A stretch of DNA of 64,000 bases from Gammaproteobacteria bacterium (GTDB taxonomy: Bacteria > Pseudomonadota > Gammaproteobacteria > Pseudomonadales > Cellvibrionaceae). The stretch's first letter is position 1. Each line of letters begins with the position of its first letter. The DNA lies in contig SEBU01000001.1 in the NCBI GenBank assembly GCA_004173475.1, forward strand, positions 806,001 to 870,000. Reading direction: 5' to 3'. Shown here piece by piece: positions 54,967-62,488 of the stretch. A program made the position numbers and the translations under genes. Under the pieces are notes generated by a model. The model made no database searches and was not told where the DNA came from. It saw only the letters and a program-made list of their open reading frames with translations.

Positions 54967-54982
54967 AGCAATACCGATGCCA
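54967..54982 (-). promoter_or_regulatory. Sigma-54 (-24/-12) promoter of the PEP-CTERM gene
   Basis: The minus strand reads TGGCAT-N5-TTGCT, which matches the sigma-54 consensus TGGCAC-N5-TTGCW with exact spacing and the invariant GG and GC. The predicted leader is about 75 bases. An inverted pair CGACA (55059-55063) and TGTCG (55090-55094) lies 80-110 bases farther upstream, a suitable distance for an enhancer-binding protein. Confidence 0.7.
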
Positions 54983-55459
54983 AAATATAAAAGATGTTAT
55001 TAATCAATCACATAATAAATATAGTCATTTTGAAAATATGAGCTGATGTAAAGTTTTTCGACACAAAATAATGATTTAAGTGAATTCTTTGTCGCCTGTA
55101 TCTCAAGTTTAGGGAAATATTGCACAGGAAATAATCAGCCGGCTTTTTTATTCCAAAGCTGGCCAATAAGATCTTCGAGTAATTTCCTGGATATGAGAGG
55201 TAACACGCATTTGCGAACCGATTGGTCTGCCGGTGAAAAGGAAAACTAGGAATGGAAGATCAAATTTTGGAAAATCGCAGCTTGAGTGATCGCAATTTAT
55301 AACACTGCGCCTAGGGTTGAATGGACCGTTTCTGGATAGCAAGTTCAGTATTGATCGGGCTAACGTACATTTTGGGGTGTAAACGCCACCTAAATAAGTA
55401 GTTCTTCGAAGAATCCGCAGCCCCATTAAAACGTCCAAGACTAATTACAGGGGACGCAA
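54983..55459. other. Intergenic stretch upstream of the PEP-CTERM gene
   Basis: AT-rich in its first half, with the possible enhancer half sites at 55059-55094. The second half holds an open frame of 96 codons on the minus strand (55148-55438), but it has no recognisable domain or ribosome binding site and is not supported as a gene. Confidence 0.4.
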
Positions 55460-55864
55460 TTAATTCAATGCGGAATTCATTAGATCATCAATAAAATCGG
55501 GGGCAAAAGGACGGCCTTTCTCGTTGAGTGAGGTCCAGGTAATTTTTGCGGCCAGCATTAACTTATTATCTTTCTTACGATAAATATTTTGCAAAAAATC
55601 AAAACGCACACGCGAGGATTTACTCGGTGCCACATCAACAAAAAATTCGTCACCACTCACTAAAGATGCTTTGTAATCCAGCTCTGCACGCAATACCACC
55701 AAATTAATCTTATTACGCGCTAATTCTGCAAAATCGATTCCTTTAGACAATAAAAATTCGTGGCGTGTATGCTCGAGATAATTTTGATAAACACTATTAT
55801 TAACTAAGCCTTGCATATCGCATTCATAATCCCGAACTTTAAAATCGACAGAAAAATTTGCCAT
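55460..55864 (-). CDS. Acyl-CoA thioesterase, hotdog fold (4HBT/YbgC-like)
   Basis: A 134-residue hotdog-fold protein. The segment VRDYECDMQGLVNNSVYQNY corresponds to the 4HBT active site, in which an Asp/Gln and the following NxxYxxY helix are typical. Members hydrolyse acyl-CoA thioesters. It starts six bases after the aroA stop and is probably co-transcribed with aroA. The substrate is not known. Confidence 0.85.
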   Translation of the reverse strand: MANFSVDFKVRDYECDMQGLVNNSVYQNYLEHTRHEFLLSKGIDFAELARNKINLVVLRAELDYKASLVSGDEFFVDVAPSKSSRVRFDFLQNIYRKKDNKLMLAAKITWTSLNEKGRPFAPDFIDDLMNSALN

Positions 55865-55870
55865 ATAGGA

Positions 55871-57157
55871 TCAGCTCACCACAGAATTGAAGACACTGAA
55901 ATAGGTAGGGAAAGTTTTTGCAGTGCATTTAGGATCATTAATACGCACCGGCACGCCGCCAAGTGTAGCCAGTGAAAAACACATAGCCATGCGGTGATCG
56001 TCATAGGTGTCGATTGCAGCATTCGGACTTAAATTTTTAACCGGAGTCACTCGTAACCAATCCTCACCCTCTTCAACAATCGCGCCCAACTTACGCAACT
56101 CCGTGGCCATAGCAGAAATACGATCCGTCTCTTTTACACGCCAGCTTGCAATATTACTTAGACGCGACGGGCCATCGCAAAAGAGTGCGACAACGGCCAA
56201 TGTCATAGCTGCATCGGGGATGTGATTAAAATCGCGATCAAAAGCCTTAAGCGGTAGGGATGGCGCCGAAGCTTCAATCCAATTTTCGCCTTTAGTGATA
56301 GTTACACCTATGGCTTCAAGCGCATCTGCAAATGCCACATCACCTTGAATACTGCTTGCACCTACGCCTTGTACTCGCACAGGTCCACCACCAATCGCGC
56401 CAGCAGCGAGAAAATAAGATGCAGACGATGCATCACCCTCCACATGTACCGTGCCAGGCGACGTATAACCTATTGCAGCGGGAACGGTGAAGCGCTCCCA
56501 ACCATCACGCATTACCTTCACCCCAAATTGCGCCATAAGCTTTAAGGTAATTTCAATGTAGGGTTTGGAAATAAGTTCACTCACCATTTCAATGTGAGTT
56601 TCTTTGCCTGTCATAGGCAACGCCATCAACAATGCAGTGAGAAATTGGCTGGAAACATCGCCACGAATTTTAATGGTTCCACTAGCTGCAATAGTTGCGG
56701 GCTTAATTAATAAAGGGGGGAAACCTTCTTCGCCGAGATAAGTAATATCCGCACCGATTTGACGAAGCGCGTCTACTAAATCGCCAATCGGACGCTCATG
56801 CATACGAGCAACGCCGTGCAATTTATAAGTTCCACCACTTAAGGCCAACGCCGCAGTCAATGGGCGGAAAGCCGTGCCCGCATTACCTAGAAATAAATCG
56901 CCTTCTTTCTTAGGGAACTGGCCACCTGTACCCTGGATGGAATAATCATTTTCGCCAACTTTGGTTACACCCACCCCAAGTGCAGACAATGCTTCAAGCA
57001 TGCGATCTGTATCATCCGATTTAAGCAGGTCACGAATTTCAGTTGTACCGGACGCCAACGCAGCCAATAGCAAAGTACGGTTAGAAATGCTTTTGGAGCC
57101 TGGCAGATGAACCAGTCCTTTCGCTTTACTAGCGGGATTTAAATCGAGAAATTCCAT
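55871..57157 (-). CDS. aroA: 3-phosphoshikimate 1-carboxyvinyltransferase (EPSP synthase)
   Basis: AroA joins PEP to shikimate 3-phosphate, the sixth step of the shikimate pathway. The 428-residue protein has [16 protein letters not shown], the PEP-site loop [16 protein letters not shown] (near 91-106), the [13 protein letters not shown] segment and DDHRMAM with the catalytic residues. It lies at the head of a two-gene unit with the thioesterase. Confidence 0.97.
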   Translation of the reverse strand: MEFLDLNPASKAKGLVHLPGSKSISNRTLLLAALASGTTEIRDLLKSDDTDRMLEALSALGVGVTKVGENDYSIQGTGGQFPKKEGDLFLGNAGTAFRPLTAALALSGGTYKLHGVARMHERPIGDLVDALRQIGADITYLGEEGFPPLLIKPATIAASGTIKIRGDVSSQFLTALLMALPMTGKETHIEMVSELISKPYIEITLKLMAQFGVKVMRDGWERFTVPAAIGYTSPGTVHVEGDASSASYFLAAGAIGGGPVRVQGVGASSIQGDVAFADALEAIGVTITKGENWIEASAPSLPLKAFDRDFNHIPDAAMTLAVVALFCDGPSRLSNIASWRVKETDRISAMATELRKLGAIVEEGEDWLRVTPVKNLSPNAAIDTYDDHRMAMCFSLATLGGVPVRINDPKCTAKTFPTYFSVFNSVVS

Positions 57158-57303
57158 CGTGAGCCTTTAAATTATTGCAGGTAGAAATTAGAAGTTTTGG
57201 CGACCGGACCGAGCCTGAAAAATGCCCGCGCACTATACCACTAACCATCCCCAAGGTTTAAACCTGCCAGAGCTAAGTCACTGAAAATCTCTCGTTTTCA
57301 GGG

Positions 57304-57332
57304 TTGACATTGAGTGTCTCAATAGCCAGAAT
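57304..57332 (+). promoter_or_regulatory. Promoter of the tRNA-Met gene
   Basis: Perfect TTGACA (57304-57309) and CAGAAT (57327-57332) at 17-base spacing, followed by a GCGCCC discriminator of the type seen in stringently controlled stable-RNA promoters. The tRNA starts 16 bases after the -10. Confidence 0.75.
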
Positions 57333-57348
57333 ACGCGCCCTCGACTAT

Positions 57349-57425
57349 GGCTAGATAGCTCAGCTGGTTAGAGCACAGCACTCATAATGCTGGGGTCGGC
57401 GGTTCAATCCCGCCTCTAGCTACCA
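57349..57425 (+). tRNA. Elongator tRNA-Met (CAT)
   Basis: The 77-base gene folds as a complete cloverleaf. It has a seven-pair acceptor stem with a G-U first pair, a D arm GCTC/GAGC, an anticodon stem CAGCA/TGCTG around loop CTCATAA (anticodon CAT), a T arm with GGTTCAATCC, and an encoded CCA end. It closely follows E. coli elongator tRNA-Met in layout and lacks the initiator features (three G-C pairs in the anticodon stem). It stands alone, with its own promoter and terminator. Confidence 0.96.
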
Positions 57426-57432
57426 TATCAAG

Positions 57433-57466
57433 AAAAGGCAGATACCCACGTATCTGCCTTTTTCTT
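57433..57466 (+). terminator. Terminator after tRNA-Met
   Basis: Perfect 13-base arms (57433-57445 and 57450-57462) with a four-base loop, continuing into TTTCTTTT. It begins seven bases after the tRNA end. Confidence 0.88.
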
Positions 57467-57698
57467 TTCTGTAAGCCTCGATTTTAATAATCATAAAAAT
57501 CAGCGGCTCAACGATAGTTTGACCATCCCTTTTCGTGTTTCTGATTTATCTAGCTACGGTCGTGAACACTGCAACGCTTCTAAATAATCAAGCGAACTCT
57601 TTTAGTTGGTTGGGTTCGAGTCTTATCGCACAGAACCTAACAACGGCAGCCAGATAATGTTTTAGCTCCTATTCTTGATCACAAATAAACTTCGAATT

Positions 57699-58602
57699 AT
57701 GGATCTTCTAGATTGTGTGATTATTGGCGCAGGGCCGGCGGGACTTACTGCCGCAATTTACCTTGCAAGATTTCGGCGTAATATTATCGTCATCGACAGC
57801 AATCGAAGTCGCGCGACCCTTATTCCTCGCAGCCACAACTATCCAGGTTTTCCAAGCGGTGTTAATGGTCGTGAACTATTGCAACGGCTACGCTCACAAG
57901 CCGAAGCTTGTGGAGTCCACATTCTAAATGCCGAAGTATCGCAACTTATGAAATTACCTGAGCACTTCGAAATTTTAACTCAAGACAAAAAATTTTATTC
58001 TAAGACCGTGATACTAGCGACAGGTGTCGTCGACAAAAATCTTAATTTGGACAATTGGGAAGAGTACGTTTCGAAAGGCATTATTCGGTTGTGCCCGATT
58101 TGTGATGCCTATGATAGTGCAGGTGAAAGAGTTGCCGTAATTTCTACAAAAAGAATGTGCATTCAGCCACGCACAATTTCTGAGAACCTACTTTAAAGAA
58201 ATTGCTTTATATATTTTTCCTCAATGTAACTTTTCGGAATCTGAATTGTTAAAGTTTTCAGAAATAAACACTCATTTTATTCGCGCGGGCTATGAGAGTG
58301 TATTTGTACGCGACGATAAACCTTGCATTCAAAGTATCGACGGAAGTTGCCGTGAATACGATTCGCTGTATGTCATGTTAGGCGAAGAGCGCGGCGTTGA
58401 ACTTGCGAAACAAGCCGGTGCCGCGAGCAACAGCACAGGCAAGTTGATTATCGACAAACATCAGCGCTCTACACTTAACGGATTATATGCCATAGGCGAT
58501 CTCGTTAGTTCCTTGCATCAAGTTAGCGTTGCGGCAGGTCAAGCCGCAATTGCGTCCACGCACATCCACAATACACTTGCTAAAAACTTTGTTGGTGCCT
58601 GA
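57699..58602 (+). pseudogene. Thioredoxin-reductase-like flavoprotein, broken by a one-base frameshift
   Basis: The 5' frame (57699-58196) encodes a FAD-binding start ([18 protein letters not shown]), a redox-type CPIC motif in place of the CATC of thioredoxin reductases, and then runs into a stop. The 3' frame (open from upstream of 58246 to 58602) encodes the C-terminal FAD motif GLYAIGDLVSSLHQVSVAAG. Reading the intervening DNA in the 3' frame gives [20 protein letters not shown], which continues the family fold. The frames join at an A5 run near 58150, and removing one A restores a single frame of about 300 codons. The expected NADPH motif GxGxxA is degenerate (VISTKECAF), so even the restored protein may not be a true reductase. 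Confidence 0.75.
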
Positions 58603-58623
58603 CAGGTTGTTACGTGAGGTTTT

Positions 58624-59064
58624 ATGGTTTCGAATAATTTTAACCTGGGTCGTTTTTTAGACGCGCAAAAAAATTCATATTCCACAGCTTTGGCAGAACT
58701 TCTTTCAGGTAGAAAGCAATCGCACTGGATGTGGTATGTGTTTCCGCAACTGAAAGGATTAGGGCAAAGTTACAACGCTGAATTTTTTGGTTTGGATGGG
58801 TTACCTGAAGCGCGCGCCTATCTCGCTCATCCAATTCTCGGACAAAGGCTGAAGGAGGCAATAAAAGCTGTGTTGGCTCATAAAGACAAAACAATAGTGT
58901 CAATTTTGGGTGAACTCGATTCATTAAAGCTCAGATCATGTCTTACATTATTTTCGCTGGCAGCTCCCGCAGAACAATTGTTTACCGATGCAATGAAGTT
59001 GCACTTTGCAGGCGAAGCAGATGCTCAAACGATTGCCTTATTGAAAAGTCGCTTGGAAATATGA
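58624..59064 (+). CDS. DUF1810 family protein
   Basis: A 146-residue cytoplasmic protein with the clear DUF1810 pattern: NLGRFLDAQKNSYSTALAEL, GRKQSHWMWYVFPQLKGLG and YLAHPILGQRL. A GTGAGG site lies before the ATG. It follows the broken flavoprotein gene by 21 bases on the same strand. The family's biochemical function is not established. Confidence 0.9.
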   Translation: MVSNNFNLGRFLDAQKNSYSTALAELLSGRKQSHWMWYVFPQLKGLGQSYNAEFFGLDGLPEARAYLAHPILGQRLKEAIKAVLAHKDKTIVSILGELDSLKLRSCLTLFSLAAPAEQLFTDAMKLHFAGEADAQTIALLKSRLEI

Positions 59065-59506
59065 AGTGACCTGTTCGAATTAAGAAATCCGAGGTTGCTG
59101 GCTTCTAGTTTCCTAGAGGCCTAATTTTCAGCTAAAGAATCCGAGCGCTATCCATACTAATATCTCTTAACATTCATCCATGGTCTCGCTAGGCCACAAC
59201 CCGCGCGCATCGTAAATGTTATTTTTAACGAAGCTTTTGTTATTTTATATGACTTTATTTTCACACCAAACATCATGACGTGATAATTGTCACCTTCTGG
59301 TCACCTTTCCTGTGTTGAAATCGATGTGGAGAAAATATGAATCTGTAGCCTTCGAGATATGAATTCGTTCGCCTCACAGTAACCGTTCCTAACGCCGGTT
59401 CGAAGTGATTGGCGGGCTTCGCGAAATGAGAATCATCCTCGACTGCTGATTGGCCTACAACCTTTCGCCGAGCCACATTTTGTATCGCTCGGAACTAAGT
59501 AACGGA
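59065..59506. other. Intergenic stretch after the DUF1810 gene
   Basis: About 440 bases without a recognisable gene. Short in-frame stretches exist on both strands but show no domain, codon pattern or ribosome binding site. It may contain the promoter of the small frame that follows. Confidence 0.4.
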
Positions 59507-59674
59507 ATGAAAATGATAAATCTCAAATTTAATTCTTCAAAACTGTCGAATCAAACAAAAAATATTATTGAAAATTATTTTTATCCTTTTATCGCTGGCT
59601 TGCTTCTAATATATTCAATGCATATTAGCCAGTCAGATGCGTATCAAAATGGATGGAGCATTTCACTTCTCTAA
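59507..59674 (+). CDS. Possible small membrane protein
   Basis: A 55-codon frame starting MKMINLKFNSSK, with a charged N-terminal part, one likely membrane helix (about residues 26-38, FYPFIAGLLLIYSMHI) and a short tail. GGA stands just before the ATG, which is a poor distance. Support comes mainly from a strong terminator 31 bases after the stop and from the helix. It could be chance. Confidence 0.35.
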   Translation: MKMINLKFNSSKLSNQTKNIIENYFYPFIAGLLLIYSMHISQSDAYQNGWSISLL

Positions 59675-59704
59675 GACGAACCAATAATCTTTAACCATTG
59701 CATA

Positions 59705-59738
59705 AAAAAAGCCACCGAAAAAATTCAGTGGCTTTTTT
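59705..59738. terminator. Terminator between convergent genes
   Basis: Perfect 11-base arms (59705-59715 and 59728-59738) with a 12-base loop and A/T runs on both outer sides, so it can act in both directions. It lies 55 bases past the end of the 734-residue gene and 31 bases after the possible small gene. Confidence 0.85.
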
Positions 59739-59792
59739 AAGACAATATCTGCTTTTAAAGCGCGACAGATAAATTATGTCTTATCAGCAGAT

Positions 59793-61997
59793 TTAAGGCT
59801 GCGCCAGCACAAATGCGCGCACATGACTGGCATCGTACCCAAGTTCACCACTCCAACCATCAGTAGCCATAGAATCTACATAAAGATTTTCACTGAAACC
59901 TGCGACAGGGCATCCGTTCAGAGGACAACCTGCCGGTAAGTTGGTGTTGAGTAGTTCATCCACCGATAAAGCATAATTTATTGTGGCCGCACTCACCGGC
60001 GTCGAAGGTATAGAGGCTACATTATTTGCACCGCGAACAACTGAAAAACTATAGCGCGCAAAATTATGCGGATGTTTCGCCTGAAAGCTCAGGTTTACAT
60101 TGTCATCAGCCTGATATTGCAATACACCGCAGCATGGGTCTGCCTCTGCAGCATTAATAGTGGGTGCAGCAATCCTCGCGTAACAGCGATTGTTATCGAC
60201 ATGCAAGGTAATATCCATGGCATTACCACTAACAAGCCCTAGAGTAGCAGCATCAACCGTATTGATATTACCGAAGCTGTCTGGATCTGTTGGTACCGCA
60301 AATACAATCCCAAGCGCAGCTATGTCAACTTGCTGTCCTTGTGCGTTAAATAATTTCACCTGCAATTGATATTTACCGCTGGTATCTGCACCTTGCAAAT
60401 TTCCGTCCGCGTCGTAGTGCATACCGGGCGCTATATCCTGAGTGGGAAATTTAGCGCTAGCGAAATGCTCTTTAATTTCATTAATGTCTGGCGGTACATC
60501 CCAAACTCCAGCAGGGGCTGTTGATGGGAAAGGAATTTTAAACATATTGGGAATAAAATTTCCGGTGCCATCATTAACGTTGAATGGTCCCAACAATTCA
60601 GGAGACCACGTTGGTAGATTGCCGGTTGGGGTTAATACATCGTGCCGATAATAATGATGCACCTGTCCCGTTAAAGGTAAGAAAGTTCCGGCGCTACCTT
60701 GCCGCCACGATATTTGATAATAGCGAACTCCCGCTGCCTCCAAATCATTTGAAAATTCCAAACGCGGCAGCAACATACCTCCCCAGGGAGCATCATTTAC
60801 GGTTAAACCAATGTTCGTCGTGGTGGTGGTTGATGCTGAACTGGTTTCAGTGCCGTAAATATTATTAAGGCCGTGCGCACCAATCGCCATAAACGCCACC
60901 CAACGATTTTTACCATTTGGACCAATCACTGGCGGACATGGAGAACAGGTGTGCGCCCAAGGACTGGAACTGTATAAATTCACCTCAGTACCACACACAT
61001 AATTCCACCAGGTGTGACAAGCAACTGGCGTGGGAGCGTAAATATAAACATTTAAAAATCCAAACAGTTTTTGTTTGGCTTTGAAATACAAATCCGGCGT
61101 ATCAGGATGATTAAAACCTTTATAAAAAATTGTTTGGAAATGTCCACACTCGTCGGTATGCGTTGTTGCAACCAACTGTTTGGTGACAAATCTAGGGTAA
61201 AACAAACATAACAAAGGCCGAATGATAAGTGCGTTATTTATCAATGCATTTTTAAATTGCAGCGTGCTTCCAGTTTGCGCGATATATCGTAATTCAGTTG
61301 CACCAGATAATTCTTTAAAACTGGCAGCACTGGACTCATTAAATGTTTGGTGCTCCAGAGAAGCTGATTGCAACATAGCCGCTCGTGCAAAAGGCGCAGG
61401 ATCTGGTTCCGGTCTAGGACCAGTTCCTATAACAGGTCCCTCTATTGGGAAAGGAATTTTGATGGGACGTGGGTCTTTAATAATATCGCGCAAGCCGTCC
61501 AGAACTAGATCAGGCAATTTGGGTATAATTATCCAGAGTGGATCAACCTCATAAACCTCAACCGTGGCATTGCAGATGGGATAATTCACATACTGACCGC
61601 CAACTAAAATACGCTTATTGAGATTACCTCGTACGAAACAAAACCCGAACAACCATGACCGCCACACATCAGGCATTACAGTTAGAGTGGCCTGTAAACG
61701 TTCAGACCTAACATTGAGTGTTAAATGTTTTTCTTGCGCACCTCGCCGCAAAAGCTCACTAAACGCAGGCTCTTTTTCGTCAACCTTCGGGCCAACTAAT
61801 AATCGCGCTCGATTATCATTACTCGCATTTATATGGACAACTGCCGTGCCCTTTTCATCTAATGGAGCCGATGTTAAAAAACGCCCCTCTGAAGAAAATA
61901 CATAAGCAGTTAGTTCCGGCGGTTTTTCACCTTTATCCAAATTAACAAGATGGGTTTGAACATCGACGGAAATGGGTTTTGAATCTGACGTTTTCAT
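59793..61997 (-). CDS. Large protein of unknown function next to an RHS toxin locus
   Basis: I do not recognise this 734-residue protein. ATG 61997 is chosen because AAGGAG stands eight bases before it. There is no signal peptide. The first 100 residues look like a beta-sandwich (carboxypeptidase-regulatory-like; TAYVFSSEGRFLTSAPLDEKG). The middle is rich in aromatic residues, Pro and Cys (HTWWNYVCG, HTCSPCPPVIG), with a run of Thr at about residue 400. The C-terminal third has further Cys pairs (ADPCCG, GCPLNGCP). Hydrophobic segments at about 155-200 could touch membranes. It lies 254 bases downstream of the immunity-like gene on the same strand and might be part of the same secreted-effector locus, which is inference only. 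Confidence 0.75.
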   Translation of the reverse strand: MKTSDSKPISVDVQTHLVNLDKGEKPPELTAYVFSSEGRFLTSAPLDEKGTAVVHINASNDNRARLLVGPKVDEKEPAFSELLRRGAQEKHLTLNVRSERLQATLTVMPDVWRSWLFGFCFVRGNLNKRILVGGQYVNYPICNATVEVYEVDPLWIIIPKLPDLVLDGLRDIIKDPRPIKIPFPIEGPVIGTGPRPEPDPAPFARAAMLQSASLEHQTFNESSAASFKELSGATELRYIAQTGSTLQFKNALINNALIIRPLLCLFYPRFVTKQLVATTHTDECGHFQTIFYKGFNHPDTPDLYFKAKQKLFGFLNVYIYAPTPVACHTWWNYVCGTEVNLYSSSPWAHTCSPCPPVIGPNGKNRWVAFMAIGAHGLNNIYGTETSSASTTTTTNIGLTVNDAPWGGMLLPRLEFSNDLEAAGVRYYQISWRQGSAGTFLPLTGQVHHYYRHDVLTPTGNLPTWSPELLGPFNVNDGTGNFIPNMFKIPFPSTAPAGVWDVPPDINEIKEHFASAKFPTQDIAPGMHYDADGNLQGADTSGKYQLQVKLFNAQGQQVDIAALGIVFAVPTDPDSFGNINTVDAATLGLVSGNAMDITLHVDNNRCYARIAAPTINAAEADPCCGVLQYQADDNVNLSFQAKHPHNFARYSFSVVRGANNVASIPSTPVSAATINYALSVDELLNTNLPAGCPLNGCPVAGFSENLYVDSMATDGWSGELGYDASHVRAFVLAQP

Positions 61998-62251
61998 TTT
62001 TTTCACTCCTTGCATATTAAAAATAGGCAACGGGAGCGGAACATTTTCAGGGCACGATCCTTCTCACACAATGTCAAGCCACTTGTTCGCTTTCCATCGC
62101 CTTCCGGTTAGCAACGTGGGTAAAATTTACAGTTGCTTACTGAGTCTATGCTTACACACGCTCGCATAGCTGTGAAAAAAGTCACCTGAAATAAGTGCGG
62201 TAGTGGTTTCAAATGTTAACTAAAGAGGAGGAGTTTTGCTTTATTTTCATA

Positions 62252-62488
62252 TCAACCAGTAACTGACGGAATAATTCTTCTGTCCGCGTATAAGGATGGA
62301 TTCATTTTAAATTCTTGTATCAATTTTTCTAACTCGCTTTGATTATTTGATACACGCGTAATTTCTTGCTCGTTTAATTTCACGCAGATATCTATCTCAA
62401 ATGGCCCACCAGTGAAAAATGTCAGATACCAGTCTACCCCTTCGTTCAGAAGAAGATACGCGTAAGATTTTTGAAATATTAACTTCAT
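62252..62488 (-). CDS. Putative immunity protein for the RHS toxin
   Basis: A 78-residue, acidic to neutral protein of no recognised family. Its ATG overlaps the stop codon of the RHS gene by four bases, the position in which cognate immunity genes of RHS and CDI toxins normally sit. The product lacks a signal peptide, which would suit a toxin that acts in the cytoplasm. The assignment rests on position and size, not on similarity. Confidence 0.65.
   Translation of the reverse strand: MKLIFQKSYAYLLLNEGVDWYLTFFTGGPFEIDICVKLNEQEITRVSNNQSELEKLIQEFKMNPSLYADRRIIPSVTG

Noticed and set aside
55148-55438. 96-codon open frame on the minus strand upstream of the PEP-CTERM gene
   Set aside because: No ribosome binding site, no recognisable domain or membrane/signal features, and unusual residue composition; likely chance.
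62222-62260. Strong plus-strand Shine-Dalgarno-like AGAGGAGGAG
   Set aside because: The following frame ends after a few codons; no gene is served on this strand.
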